Source of the DNA: Dermatemys mawii
Lineage: Eukaryota > Chordata > Testudines > Dermatemydidae
Length of the DNA stretch: 64,000 nt
Reading direction: 5' to 3'
NCBI GenBank assembly: GCA_007922305.1
Contig: ML677333.1
Location: 13,122,541 to 13,186,540 of the forward strand
Each line of letters opens with the position of its first letter. The stretch's first letter is position 1. The notes below the pieces were generated by a model. The model was given only the letters and a program-made list of their open reading frames with translations, did no database searches and was not told the origin of the DNA. Below are positions 21,135 through 35,100 of this stretch, piece by piece. A program made the translations under genes and the position numbers.

Positions 21135-22563
21135 GTAGGTGTGCTGTTAAATTAACTTTGTTTGCCACAGATCTTGAAAGATTGTTCTTGTACCAAAGAC
21201 TTGGATCTCCTCAGACATTCAATATAGTTGTTTTGAAGCCAGTTTGTACTAGCGGAAGAGTAAAATATACACACACACACACATTTTTGTTTGCATGTAA
21301 GATAGTAATACTCAATCTTAAGGCACAGAAAAACTTCATCAAGAGGAATTAAAGAGCTACAAAATAACAATGTAGTGACATCCTGATGTGATGCCGCAAA
21401 TCCCCTCCCCCTCATGCACAACATCTCAATACAACTTTCTGTTGACTCAATCCTGTGAGGAAGTTACTGTTTTTTTGGTTCTGCTGCTTTTCAATTCAGT
21501 ATATCGTATCCACACTCCTCCTACCCCACCTCCTGGCTATCGAGTGAAAGGGATTGTTGTTCATCTTTCTTCCAACTCCTCCCGGGTGAGGTTAGGGATT
21601 GCCCAGTTCCAGTTCATCGATTGAGTATTACTTGGGCTGTCCTTGTGTAGTGCAGTGTTAGGATTTCTTCAGTCTTCAATATTCTGTTTGACCGTCGAGC
21701 CCCAGGTTGAGTATTGTTTGCGTACGTCTGCTTTCTGAGTACCTGTTCTGGATGTTTTGAGAGAGCCATTCACGTCAATACTTGGGGTGCAAAGTCTAAT
21801 GTTGCTGAACCAGCAGAATATTTAGTACTAGTGTAGTGCTGCTCACGTGCAGAATTGGTTGCTTTAAATGGTAAGTTAGCATTAGTCTCCCCACTTTACA
21901 TTTAGGAATTTGAGACCCTGTCCAAAGCCCAATGACAAATCAGTGAGAGAGCCAGGACTAGAATTTAAGTCCCTGAATCCCAGGCCAGGGCTCTTACCTA
22001 CTGGACCACATAACTTCCCATAGAGGGAACGTGAACACTAATGTTTTCAATGAAAGAGTGAAAATGACATTCCCAGGTAGTAAGTTGATTAAAAACTGCT
22101 AAATCCCAAGGGGCCTTTAAGAACCCGAATTACATATTTTATTTGAAGTCACCTTGCTTTATCACCATGTTGTGCCATAAAGGAATAATAGCACTAGAAC
22201 ACATTAGACAGATGACAGCACAGATAACACTTTATTTTTGGTATTTACTAGGAAGTATGGTAAATGCTTACATTCATATATAATTATCATAGTACTGAAG
22301 CATCTATCTGTGAGATATTGGTATAAAACATTAATTCAGAGTAAATCAGGCTTGTTTTGTAAACAGTAATCCATTTGGAATTTCAGCTGCTTCTTAGTTA
22401 TATTTTTACGGATTTGTCTAAACACAAAAGTTGCACCAGTTTAACCTAAAGGTGTTGCTTCACAAGTGTATTTTAACCATACAACATTGAGAATAGGCCA
22501 GGTCTAGGTTGAACCCTCTTGATTACATAGTACATGGAATTTCTCTTATTTTTATTTTTCCAG
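21135..22563 (+). other. NOL10: Intron 10 (1429 bp)
   Basis: Includes a short (AC)n run near 21268-21283 and a MIR/L2-like piece at about 21885-22010. The 21440-21780 stretch is slightly GC-richer and unclassified. No gene seen. Confidence 0.5.
21885..22010 (-). mobile_element. MIR-like SINE piece
   Basis: CCCCACTTTACATTTAGG, GAGAGCCAGGACTAGAATTT and AGTCCCTGAATCCCAGGCCA, then CTACTGGACCACATAA. This is the reverse-strand order of MIR landmarks (gagccaggatttgaac...ctgactcc...actacacca). Confidence 0.55.
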
Positions 22564-22713
22564 GTTTTGCTGTATGATCTCAGATCCAATAATCCGTTAA
22601 TAGTCAAAGATCACCAGTATGGCCTGCCTATTAAATCAATTCAGTTCCAGGATCCATTAGATTTAATAATATCTGCAGATTCACGAATCATAAAAATGTG
22701 GAACAAGGACACA
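22564..22713 (+). CDS. NOL10: NOL10 coding exon 11 (residues 253-302)
   Basis: 150 nt, the largest exon in the window, phase 0 at both ends. It encodes VLLYDLRSNNPLIVKDHQYG, then LPIKSIQFQDPLDLIISADS and RIIKMWNKDT. LLYDLRS and IKMWN are WD-type blade ends, and KDHQYGLPIKS is a signature of Enp2 orthologues. Confidence 0.97.
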
Positions 22714-25700
22714 GTAAGTCTATGAAATTATTTTTCATAATTTTGTTTGTACATGATTTGAACTGTCTTTTGTCTGCATTTCAATATAGTGGGGTTTTTT
22801 GTGTATCCTAATTTGCTTAGTTTTGTTATATTCTGTTTGACTTTACAAACAGATCCTTGGGAAAATCTTCCATAAGCTATTGTGTATACAGATGCACAGA
22901 CTATTTTTTTTAAAAAGGCTTATAAGAAGCTATATAACTGTTGAAAACAAAGATCTAAAACATTTGTAAAATTGGTGAGATATAAAAAAAAAAAAAAAAG
23001 ATGTTTTCCTTCCTCTCTGCTTTTGGCACAAAATCTGTTTTTCCCAAATGCACTTAATTCATTTATAATCCCTGTGATCAACGTTCTGTGATTCAAGGAG
23101 TCAGATGCTTATATTTGCATAACTCTGCCTGTACAAAAAAGCCGAAATTAAGCCCATACTCAAACTGCAATTTGCAATATGTTATATATTGCATTAACTG
23201 ACTAATTTACAGTAAATGTATTTAATCTTATAAATTTAAAAGGCAGATAAGGTTGAGCTTTCAGCCTGAACATCCATATGATGCAGGAAATGTCATGTTT
23301 GTTGGGTGTTTGAAAATCTCTTTCTTAATCTGTGCATTTATACTAATGTTTTGTATGGAATTTACTACGTGCAATTTGGTAGATCCCTAATAGCGCTATT
23401 GTAACTTAGTTTCACTTCAGGGTCTTTCATTATGTGCTGTTTTTCTCTTACCAGTGCTTGCATTACATTCCTCAAACACTCACTAGCTGCTTCTGCTCCA
23501 GCACTCTTCTCCTCTTCTGACTTGATGATGGACCTTATCAAGAGAAGTCACAGCCTGTTCAGTAGTTTCCAAATGCTTTATAGCCTATTTCAGACAGTCA
23601 TCTTGGGTTGCACTATTATTCCTCCGCCATAGGAAATCTACTTGCCTTCACAGACATGCAGAGGCCTTTTAGATTCACCAGCTTTCTTACAGTTTTCTCT
23701 GATCACGCATGAGTTGGTTGGTAACCAGCCGCTTTGCAGTAACTGTATAGTTAATTACAAGACTTGATAAATTCTTGACCAGTGTTTAAGCACCAGTGCT
23801 AGACTCTCTCCATGTTTTTTAATTACATACATTTCTCTTAATGACAGTTAAGCACCATAAAGTTTAGGAGGTGGCTCCTGAGGTGGGAAAAGAGAGAGTT
23901 GTTTACCGCAGGAGACAGCGCTGGGTTTGGACTCTTTCCTAGAGTGTGTGACAACTGGCCCCACCTCCTCCAGCTGTTGGTTCCTGAATATCTCTGGCTG
24001 AGTGCCAACCGTGGAGAGGCAGATTGGGGTGGAGAGTCTCTGGCTTTGATACCACAGTAGCCCCGTGCTGAGACGTGCCTCGGGTGGGGAGCATGAGGCT
24101 TTTTTCTGCTGAGATGGGGTGGGAGAATGCTCTTGTGTTAATCATGAGGGAAGAGCCCAAAGATGGGTGGGGGGAGGTAAAGGAAGCGCCTGGGAGGTAG
24201 GTGCAACTGCTGCAGAGAAGGAAGAAGAGGCGAGAATGGGATCCAAGTTTGCTCTGCTTTTGTCCCCATTTTAGAACACTGCGGACATGTATGCTCATAC
24301 TTTTAGTGCTTAGAGACGTCTTTCTTACTGGCTGTCTTACATGTTTGCTTAGAAAAGCACCTAACTGTGCTGTCTGGGTTTCCCCACTCTTAAAATAGTC
24401 TTGCTTCTGAGTCCCTCTAAATTTGTGCAATAATTCTGGATTCAATGCAAAACAGGTTCTGACCATCGTGGCCATTAAAACTCACTTGGCACGTTACAGG
24501 TGAGTAAGAGTAGATGTGCCATTTCTTCAGTGATAACAGAAAGGGAAAGAATAATAGGAATAACTACCAGCTGGCAAGGAAAGATATGAACTGAGTGCCA
24601 AATGGCTACTTCAGGGCTGCAGCTGCTTTCCTCTATCCAACTCGAAGGGCCAGTCATCAGAAAATTATTCTGGGAAACTTTTCTATGAACGAGTGACCCT
24701 GTACTCTGTGCAATCAGGGACAGGTGCTGGCAGAGAAGGGACTGAATTCCTAAATTTTCAAGCAAATCCTTTGCCTTTAGACATCCGCATCTTTGGTGGT
24801 AACCTAATGCTTGAAATACTTTTATATATTTTAATTTCAAGTGCTATGTTTCAATGTATTTTTTGCTGATGTTTCTATAATAAAAACGGAGACACAGACA
24901 TCAACTGCTTCCCTCATTCAGTGCCCTACCACACATGGTAGTTTCATTGTCTAGGCACCATTCTAAATTGGTAATCACATTTTTCCTAGCTAAATTCCCC
25001 ATATGGTTTTCTTCACTTTGTCTAAATTGATGTGTAGTGTTGCTATGCATGGTTAAACAAGTCACATTCCACTCAAGAGCAGGCTGTCTTTCAGTTATGG
25101 GTGAAGTGATTGGCATATATCATTCGTGGCTGAGGATTTGAGATCCTCAATGGAACGGCATTGTATAAATGCCAAATGGTATTAAATGACTATTTATGAC
25201 ATAAGATTATACCCAGTTTTCACCCACATGTAATTAAGAAGCAGGTTTGACATCCTTCTCAGTCAAGCTATCGGAACAAGCAGACTCCCATTCCTTGTAT
25301 GCTGTCAGTAAAAGGATCCATTTTAAAATATTTAAAAGCAAAACTTCCTTTTATTTAAAAAACCACCACCTCTGGTCACAAAATTATTTGTGTTTATTTT
25401 GCTCATCAGTGGGATTATGTGTAGCAACATGAACTGAAAATGGCAAGGTTGTTCAACAGATCTTACCCTTTTCTTACTGTTGTGCAGCATTGTTTCCTGT
25501 TTATCTTTTTTTCTCCTGCTCTGTTACTGTGGATTTTTTTTTTTTTAAACAGTTTCCTCTTGTCTTCACTGTGGTAGTTTGGCTATAAACTGAGATCTCT
25601 TTTTTTTTTCTTGATATAGCGAGTCAAATTCATGAAGTGACACACAATCCTTAAACTGTGTACTTTTAATATCATTATAAAATCACTTTTAATCTCTATT

Positions 25701-26306
25701 TTGGTCTTTCTAAGTTACTTACAACTGGATCCTTTTATTCAGACCTCTTTAACAAGATGTTAATAAATTATAGGAGTATGCCCTGCCTTGTGTTACACAC
25801 AAGAGTAGGGTGGGGGAACCAAAGCCCAAACCCAACCTGTCATTTCAGTTCTCTAGTATAGAGGGGTTACTTATTAAAATGAGACTACATACAACTAGCA
25901 CCTTCAAACTTTGCTAAAATGAGGGCTACATTGGCAACTTGCCATGAGCCTGAGAGCCCATCCAACTTACATAAAATGGAGTAGATTGCTGACATCCCCA
26001 TCTTCAATGCAGCAGTTCCAAAAGGGAGACTGCAAGTCCCAGCATGCAGTGTTGTATTTTGAGTTGAGCAACTGGTAGGCCACATATTCTTACTAAATAT
26101 CTGGTCAGCCAGGGACTACAATGTAGAATTTCTTGAGGTGCCTTTGCCATCATAGTGCAAAGCCTTGGTCTGTATCATGCCTTGCTTGCTGTACTCTTCC
26201 ACTATATTTTTAATTTCCATAAGGGCTACTTTTTAATTGGTTTGTTTTATTGAACTTCGTGATTGCATCATTTGAAATCGCTAATGTTTTCTTCCTGCTA
26301 TTTCAG
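22714..26306 (+). other. NOL10: Intron 11 (3593 bp)
   Basis: Starts AT-rich with an A16 run at 22984-22999. 23880-24240 is GC-richer with an open frame of 178 codons on the minus strand (23939-24475), which resembles no protein I know and has low-complexity composition. No repeat family recognised with confidence. Confidence 0.5.
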
Positions 26307-26373
26307 GGGAAAATATTTACTTCCATGGAGCCAGAACATGATATCAATGATGTTTGCCTTTATCCTAATTCAG
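26307..26373 (+). CDS. NOL10: NOL10 coding exon 12 (residues 303-324)
   Basis: 67 nt, acceptor tttcag, donor gtatgt. It encodes GKIFTSMEPEHDINDVCLYP then NS and carries one G into exon 13. The EPEHD-NDVCLYPNSG motif is strongly conserved in the family and belongs to the last WD40 blade. Confidence 0.97.
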
Positions 26374-29300
26374 GTATGTAAAATACTCCAAATATCTATT
26401 ACATTCAACATACTGCCTCAGACTGTGATCTCCTTAGTTGTCATAGTGAAGGAGAGTCAAGCTTGGCTGACTTCGGTTGGTAGACTTTTTATGGGGCTTT
26501 ATGTGGTCATATTTGTATGCTTCTTTCCTCTGAGTCGATGATGAATCAGTGTGACACTATGCTTGTAGGCCACTCTACTGCCATTCGGAGGATCAGCTAC
26601 TTTTGGCCTTTGAAAATCCCATGCCATTTTTCATAAGAGTAGCGGTTTTAGCTCTCTGTTTAGGCCAGGATCTAATTTGAGTAAGGAAAGTTTTCTTTCT
26701 AGAACTGGACAAAGTTTTTTTTTTTTATCAGTGTTTTGACAAAAAATGACTTGTCAACAACATTTAAAATGTTTATAGATTTGTCATAATTTCTCATTTC
26801 GAAACTGACAATTTTGATTGTTTCAAAAAAGAATAATTTATTTTTCCATTCTGTCAATTCTCCTTTCCCACAGATGTTTTTCCAGTGTGTGTGGGATGTT
26901 AGATGGGTGGGGGGAAAATCTCAAAATATTAAATGTTTGAATCTGAAATGAAAGGTTTTTTACTAGTTTTTTTGATTGAAAAAGAAATTTTTGAAAATTT
27001 TGGTAAGATTGGTTCTTTGGCAGCAGACATATCCTTTGATTCACTATTGTTTTGGGGAAGGGTAAGAGGGCTGACTGTTTTTGCAGTAAAATCTACCATG
27101 TCACTGACGTGTTGCGTCATGGCTATGACACTACTGTCTTACAATTCAGTTTGGTCTTTCCTGTTATACGGCAAGCCAGCTCTGCTATAGTTAAGATTCA
27201 AGTACACTTTATAATCTGCATGCCTACTTGGATTATCTTGAAATTTATACTTCATAGAGATGTGGTTGGTGTTAGTTGTCCTTGTCTGATCTCTAAAGTA
27301 AGGAGTTCCTGAGATATAACCTCCCTGGAAAAAACAGCATTTTATAAATTCTGATTCTTATAATATTTTTTTGCATACACATCTGGGACTCTATCTATGT
27401 CTCTAATCATCCTCCAGCTGATCTTAGTTGCTCTGTATTTATCTCATCTAGTGCACGGCACCCATTGCTTCTTTGGGGAAGCAATATTGACAAAGTTATT
27501 AAGGAAGAGTTTAGATCTCTGAATGGCACATACTCAAACTATCAAGCCAACAAGATTGAAATACAGATGTGCAGCAAAAGTAGGACTAGAGGGTTTCTGG
27601 ATAGCTTGTTGTGACAGTATCTGAGTAGCTCAAGAGAAGACGCTATGGTCACTGAACAGAGGTACCACCCATGCACTGAGAGTTCAAGCCCTAGCCTTAT
27701 CAGGACTCTTCTGGAGGTAGAGCCAGGCTATCTTGGACAGCAGAGACAGAGGATGAGAAGATAGCGCAGAAGCAGTGAAGGGACTAACATGCAGCCAGTG
27801 GATTCTGTGGCCTGGGTAATTGTTGCCAGTGATCCAGAGGCAGTGGAAAGTGAGAACTTGACTGTGTACACGGGGATGCTAAGAAATAATTTTTTTTTTT
27901 TTTAATAAAAACAGGGAAATTAAATGTCTCCAACATCCATTATCTCAGAATTAAGATTGCTTAGTGGTGCCTTGTACCTTTCTGGAAGGTGGAGGCTGGC
28001 TAAACTTCCAAAAAACAGGAAATAGAGTTAAAGTAATGTAAACTTCTGAAAACTAAGAAATAAAGTTAAGGTGCAAACCATTACAGTCTTAACTCTGCAC
28101 TTGGAGTGATGCTCCAATGTGCCCATAACATGCCTACTAGCAATCTGCCTTTGCAGTTAGTGCAGAACTCTCAGGGAACAGGGCACATAATGCGTTTATG
28201 TTTGTTGTGCCTTATGTATGTGTTTGGGTGAGGGGTACTTGCCAGGAGCTACCTATACCTGCCCTGTATTCAAACACCACCTTCTCCACAGACTCAACAA
28301 GAAACTGGCTAAATTGTACAATGCCATCACCTTTGTGCACAGGATTCCATCAAACACTTTACTCTCATTTACCCATCATTAAACCTACAGACCAATTTCT
28401 TATCCCATCTCACTATAGCAAGAAGGAGCCCTGTGCACCACTACTCACACAACTGCAGAACTAGTGCTGAAATGAGGCACACAGCGTCCCTCAGTGTACA
28501 CCCGCAACTTTTTCCTTTTATATCACACACAGCAGGTGCCTTGGAGAGAGGCTCAGATCACCCCTTCTGTATATCTCCTTATATCACAATCACAGTTTTG
28601 CCGAGCTGCTCAGCTAATCCCTCTGCCACTTGATACAACGTCTCATAACACAATGAAGACACCTAGAACGCATGCAGACAATTCCAAGAGACTGTTGCCA
28701 TCTCGGAGTTGGGAGTGTAGAGTTAAGGTTAGGCTGGCATGTACCTTATCTGTACTTCCTGGTTTTCAGACGTTTAAATTCAGACATTCTCCACATTTTT
28801 GGAGGGTATGAGTACCACCTTTAACTGTGTTATCTAAGTTGTATTAACTAAGTTTTTGAGTGTATAATATTGATTGAGACATAATCATATTTCCATTGAG
28901 TAGAAGTCTCTCTGCCCCATCTGCTTCTGTCCATTGTAAGTTTCTAAAGAACTTATTGTTTTCAAATAGGCTCCAAATTCATACTTAATACATTGAAAAA
29001 AGAGTTCTTGCTTCTTCTAGTCTGTGAAATCTCTTGCATATAAAAAGATTAGTCTGGTCTGTGGTTTGATAGGTGTGTCTCTGTTCTCATGAAAGATGGT
29101 CAAGGCTAACAAGCTGAGACAGCAGAAACATGCATAGGAGACTTCTTTGATCAAGACTCTCCTTTTCTATTTCTCAAATTTCCCCTGTAGTATACACCCA
29201 GGTACTGTCCCTGAGACAGTTTCCTCCTCTAATTATTGATGGAAGGTTCCCAAAGATGCTTACCTTTACTGTCTTCTTTGAAGCATTAGGCATAATTGGT

Positions 29301-30696
29301 AAACTGCTTCTACCGTTCTGTCTTAGGGGTTTCCCCTGATCACTGAATGAACTGTTTTTCCTTTACTAGTAGCAGTGAAATGCTAATGCTCCAAGGCACT
29401 GTTAATCCATGAAATATACCATAAATCTTTCTGATTTTCTTTAGGTTGCCCATAAACTTTTTTGGGCTTGGTTTTTAACCTTGCTACTGAGTCTCGTGGT
29501 GTGCCAGAAATAGTCAGCCCTTTTTATGGTCTTCTAGAGTCCAACTGCATTGTGTATTTTTAATAAAGGGATTGGCTGGAAGGGATTTTCCCCACCCATG
29601 TTAATTGTGTGCCTCTATTTGGGTATAAATTGTATTTCTCCCCTCTGGCTATATGATGATTGACTGTATTATTCATAGTCTCAGTGGAATCTTTTAGAAC
29701 ATTTTTAGGTCAGGAAGTTATCTAGATTGATTTTTTCCACGCTCTCTCCTTCATGCTTTTTCTTATTTGTATTATTTAAAGGGCATTTACTTAGGAAAGT
29801 CTAATGACATAAATGCAGAAATATATGCTGAATGCCCTTACTGACCAATTGGGACAGAGGAAGGGAGAAATATAGCATATCATTTGTCGCATCAAACTTC
29901 CTCAAAGCCTGTTGCCAGTTCTGGGTTTGCTTATATTTAATCATACTTGACATTTGTACCTCACTTCTCGTCTTCAAAGTGTTTGTCTGCACACTGCCTC
30001 TGTACGAGCAGGTATTTGCCATTTTAAAGTTGCACAAATTGAGGTACAAATGTAAACTGGCTTGTTCAACAATAACATAAATGCAGTTGCCATCTGAGTC
30101 ACAACATCCTGACGCCTACTTCTGTACTCTGACAGTACCTCTGATTCCCAGAATGATTTATTTTGGGTCATCACCAATACTGTAAATGGCAGTTTCTTCA
30201 CTGAGACGGTCTATATATCCCCAAGTAACAGGAAACTAAAGATTGCTACAGATGAGGACCCTATCAATGCAAGGGAAATTTTTCAAAAATTTCACCCCAG
30301 AATTAACATTGTTTCATCTCCACTGGTGTTGGCCACTATGTTAAGCATAGTATTAATTAGACGCCCTCTGAGCAGTGTGAGAGGACAGTAGCAGCCTCTG
30401 GCAGCCCACATACAATAGGGATCATAACAGTGCCCACATCAGTGGAGAGGAACCAGTGTTAATCATGAACCATGTTTACTCAGATTGCTATTCTAATAAC
30501 TATTCCTTTTTAGTCTTATTTTATACAATTTACAGTTAAATTTTCTTTTCCTAAAGCCCTGTAAGGACAATGGAATTGATGTACAAATCTGCTTTGTACT
30601 GAATAGGACCTGTTTTTTCTTAAAACACTTCTAAATAAAATAGATAAGCTAGTCTTTTATGGCCATTGTTTACACCATGCAATTGTCTCTCTTTAG
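26374..30696 (+). other. NOL10: Intron 12 (4323 bp)
   Basis: I see no recognisable repeat family, RNA gene or conserved ORF. 27900-28810 differs in character (pyrimidine-rich, several short open frames) and could be an old retroelement, but I cannot identify one. Confidence 0.45.
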
Positions 30697-30749
30697 GAAT
30701 GCTGCTGACGGCCCATGAAGACCCTAAAATGAACATCTACTACATTCCA
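30697..30749 (+). CDS. NOL10: NOL10 coding exon 13 (residues 325-342)
   Basis: 53 nt, acceptor ctttag, donor gtaagt. It encodes GMLLTAHEDPKMNIYYIP. It closes the propeller; the YYIP end joins VLGPAPRW in exon 14 across the 26.7-kb intron 13. Confidence 0.97.
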
Positions 30750-32555
30750 GTAAGTAATGCAAATAAGTTGGGCCCTGCTAGAAGTATTTATAAAATATTG
30801 TTTTTAAAACTTTTGGCACTTTAATGTAGCACATTTTCTTGTCAGGTTGTTCTATAGTACATTTTGTATGCAGACTGAATTAATTCTGGAAATCCATAAA
30901 TAAGGCTTCTAGGCATGTATAATAATTTGTAAGTAAAATCTATTGCTTAATCTCATGCCAAACTAAGTATTGGAAACAAAGTGTGGTGTATTTATATTGC
31001 ATCGTTATTTTATTGAAAAATCAATCCTGAAGCTTGCCACACGCTTAACAATTCCTAAATTGACTTGTGGCAGTGGGAAATCCAGTCAGAGCCAAGAGAG
31101 GGAATCTGCATATTTTCTGTCAACTTGTTAAGACAGATCGTTAAATGTAAAATGTGGAGCTTACAGATATAAAACAGTCTTCTGAAATAATTACCCTAGC
31201 TTCGTAGTACAGCGATAGGCACTATATCCCTGGCCACTGCTCTCACAGCCATCTTAATTTTGGTGGCAGTTCTTAGCACCTGGTTACCCAATGTCCTATT
31301 TGAGTTGGAGCTTTTAATTTCAGAAATGTAAATATATCATCAATCTCGAGGTATATTTTAACGAGGCTTGTGCCCAGTCTCCAGTTGCTGTCATGTAGCT
31401 ACGCCTGCATTTTAGTCTAACACATGCATGTTTGGACTCTCTAAAGTGTATACACATGTCTTTATCTCTACAGTGTTCACGTGCAAATATACATGTGAGC
31501 AATTTTACACCCAGAAAGGGAGTTCACCTCTAAAAATAGATAGGCCTTTCACCAATCATTATATTCATGTTGGCTCTATGTCATGCATATAAACCAAATA
31601 TGTTGGTATATTTGAGCACAGATAGGGCCACCAAGCCTTTTTAATATTCCAGCAATGCTGCCCTTCCACAAATCTGACTTGCTTTACAGATTGGCTCCTT
31701 AATATCATTGTTCTTTCAATAGTTTGTTCCTTCTGAGTCTAGCATGTAGTTTGAAAGTTTTCAGCATATGAGTTATTGCAAAGTTCTATCTTTAGAAAGA
31801 TTGAAGTTGTATTAAAAATGTTTCAGTCTAGTGTCCTGTCAGTGTTTTCAGTTCAGTTGAATAATTTGGTGACTGTCCTTTTTGTCTCTAAACAGCTTGA
31901 AAACATCCTGAGTATGTTGCAGTATCTTTTTTTGCTCATGTTCTGAATGTCAAATGTGCTTTACAGATGTAGTAACTTACATATGTTTTGTTGTGATGGT
32001 GCTGGGTTTTGCAGTGACAAATCCAGTGTTGTTTCATAATGAAAACATTGCATGTAAGCCTTCGTTTTCATAGACAGGCATGTTATGTTCCAAAGTGCTA
32101 TACTCTGACTCATTTTGGTTAATTTCCTTTCCAATGAGTACACTTGTATAAATTGTAGAATAACTAAAAAGAATCCATTTTGTTTATCTCAAAAGTCTGA
32201 AGTTTTTAAAATCCTCTTAGGACTGTTGAATTTACAGTGTGTTTCTGAATGCAACATTTTGCATGATATTTTAGATTATATCTGAGAAATGTAAATCATG
32301 CATAGCCAGACATTCCCTAGTGACTTAGCATATGTACTTGTGTGGAGCACAAATTATTCTAGTTTGTCAGCATTAGCCTAGGCTCAAAATTTTCTCCTTT
32401 GCCCCATTTTCCTGTTAGCATATGTCCTAACCTTGTGTGAATCTATCCACTTTTGATTAGACCATGCCTTCTTTTGGGGTTTTCCCATCACAAATACAAA
32501 ATGTGGTCCTGGAGGCGGGAGGGAAGGAGTGGGAGAGGGACACTAGCGCTTAGAC

Positions 32556-32835
32556 CAGGGAACTCAAACTGGAATCACCAGAAGGACACATGAGGACTAG
32601 TGCACTGGCCCAAGGGCCAATTCATTGACACCTCCCACCCCCACTGAGCAAGGCCCCACATCCACTCCACCCCTTCAGTGAGGCCCTGCCTTCTCTGCTT
32701 CCTCCTCGCCCATCCCTCCTGGAAAGCGCTAAGCGCCTGGAGGTAAACAGAGGAGCAGGGACGCAGCACGCTGCAGGGAGGGGAACTTGGTGGGCCTCAG
32801 GAAATAACCCCGCAGGCCGTGTTTGAGACTCCTTG
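32556..32835. mobile_element. Non-autonomous hAT element, about 280 bp
   Basis: Left end CAGGGAACTCAAACTGGAAT and right end CCGTGTTTGAGACTCCTTG are imperfect inverted copies of a hAT-type CAGGG-CTCAAAC terminus. The flanks GCTTAGAC and GCTTAAAC are 7 of 8 alike if the right end is taken one base in. The interior is GC-rich and non-coding. Confidence 0.65.
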
Positions 32836-33939
32836 CTTAAACCCCAAAATGATAAATGTTCTTTAAATACTTGTAATATATAACACTTGTAAGTGTGGGT
32901 TTTGCAGGACTGTACTGTTAGAATAAGTTGAATTTTGATGTGGAGATCATTGTCAGACCATATAAGAAATTTAAATGACCTTCTCTCATTCAGCTCAATG
33001 AGGCTGATTAGTTTCAAGCCTACTGCAGATCATTTTAATGCCAACATATGCTTTTAGTGCAAAAATCTGTGATCCATTTAAAATAGAAAGTTCTGAGACA
33101 CCATAAAAAATACTGAATTTAATATTGAAGTAAACAGCTGGACTGGAGGGGAAGAAGACCTGGAAGGGCAGTGCCATACAATTCAGGGGGCCATGCTGCA
33201 TATATGGATCTAATGTGTCACATGCTGAATTTGCTGTGAACGATTTTCTGAAGTTTGAAATATGAAAATGTTTTTACAGGCTTCAATTTTAATAAATGAA
33301 ATATAAAAGGCAGAGATCAGGTTAGTCCTAAGAGATTTCATGGCATTTATCGCTAGGATTAACTCAGCATTTCTTAGTGTGTTCATGCTACAGCTTTACT
33401 TTTTGAGCAGTCTGGCACAGAGACAGGCAGATTTACATCTCCATGTTTCTTGTAGTTTGCATATCAGTAGATGATTAAAAACAAAAGTGTGTGTTCATTT
33501 TTCTTCACACTTTCTGGCGTACTAAGCGATTTGATGTTTCCCTTACAGAAAGACAAAAATTGTTTAGCCCCATGGCTACTCTGAGCAGATCTTAACCTCT
33601 AAGACCCAGCAGCTTGCTGTTCTAACTAGTCCAGTTTTCCCTAGACAAGTTTTCTAAATATTCTAGGGTTTAATTTATTTGTTTGTTCGCTGCTAGTTAG
33701 GCATGAATAGTGCTTCAGATGGCCTGTCTTTTTGAGATGCAGACAGGAGCTGATTTATTATCCTTTAATTTCACAACCAAATAAATGTCAGAGGAAAGGG
33801 CTTACTAACGTACAAAGCAATGTTCCTTCAGAACCTTTGAGAATAGTTTAATGTGCCACACTCAAATAGAATCCATTAAACTGATCCTGTCTCTTAATTA
33901 TTTAGCATGTGCATAGTCATCTAGCCAAGCAATGGCATC

Positions 33940-34870
33940 TTCAGTGTCATGATGCAGTCCTTCTAGGTTACTGCTGAACCTAGTCAGCAGGCATTCATTG
34001 ACAACATGCGTCATCATCTGTGTCGTGCTACAGCTGCACAAAGGGCTCTCACAAAGACCCCAGCAATACTAATTGGCTGCTCAGAGACGTTACCTGGTCT
34101 GGAGCCTGTGAAACAGGGACCACTGACAACGGGGGAGGTCAGAACCAGGCAGGAAGATTGTGGGGTCAACGAGAGATTGCTTGGGGATTATAACAGATAT
34201 CCATTCCTCTCCCCGAGTGTTTCTGCCCTCAAATCCTGGTGTGGGGAATGAGACTATAATGGGCTACACGACCACAAGCGTACAGCTTGTGGTTTTAAAA
34301 GATCATTGTGCAGCAGCAGGCTTTGGGTTGGTGCATGCTTTCTCCAGTAACTTGCCAGTGGCAACCTCTCGTCTGATAGGAGGAGGAGCAATATTGCTCA
34401 GAACTGGAAGCCAGGGGCGTGAAGTCGGACAGAGGGTGCTGGAGATCATATGCATTGCAGCATGTAACTGCATATCCATGAGTTTAGTGTGTGATGATCA
34501 ACTCCAAACTGGTGCACAGTACTCTGCAGTGAATATGAGCTGACGTCCTCAAAGTTCGAGCATGAGCACCCCATAATGATCCTACCAGTTTGCTAAGAAG
34601 GTTGTTGAGTGTTTTAACTTTAGCTGCTGTCTTCTTCAGGTGTCTCTTAATGCCCTATTGTACTAGTAACAATTTAAGCTTTTTGAAGCCCGCATACTGG
34701 AACAGCTACAGGCAACAGTTTTGGTGGTGGTCAGGGAGCATATTGAAGGAACTCTCTCTGAGAGATTCATCTGTGTATTGCTTTGGTGCTAGGCCTGCAA
34801 CTGTTAAAGCAAGTTTAATATTCAGGGAACAGACACAATAAACAAACAACGTTATGGAGGGACACTGACA
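33940..34870. other. Unclassified block, possible retroelement remnant
   Basis: Base composition is more balanced than its surroundings, with several open frames (81, 127 and 83 codons) on the + strand and phrases such as CATGATGCAGTCCTTCTAGG and GCGTCATCATCTGTGTCGTG. It reads like a degraded LINE in antisense orientation. I cannot assign a family or find ends. Confidence 0.3.
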
Positions 34871-35100
34871 TCTCCATTCTGAGGGCCAAAACTATGTAAG
34901 CCTCCTGTCCTGACTGTACTGCTAAATTTAAGATTTAGGAGTTGCAGAGATAGTTATGGAAATGCCTATAAATAATTCCGTATGCCTCAACTTCTAGTGC
35001 AAAATTCATTACTAATTGGGCAAGGTATCTGAGATAGAAGAGTCTGTTGCACCACATTTCTTAGAAATAAAAATTAAGGCTCACTTGTGCCATATAGGCA

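Noticed and set aside
23939..24475. 178-codon minus-strand frame in intron 11
   Set aside because: No recognisable domain, no splice or promoter context and no resemblance to a known family; kept only as a note in the intron entry.
26530..26620. Possible C/D box snoRNA in intron 12 (GATGATGA near 26538)
   Set aside because: No convincing D box at proper spacing and no terminal stem, although nucleolar-protein genes often host snoRNAs.
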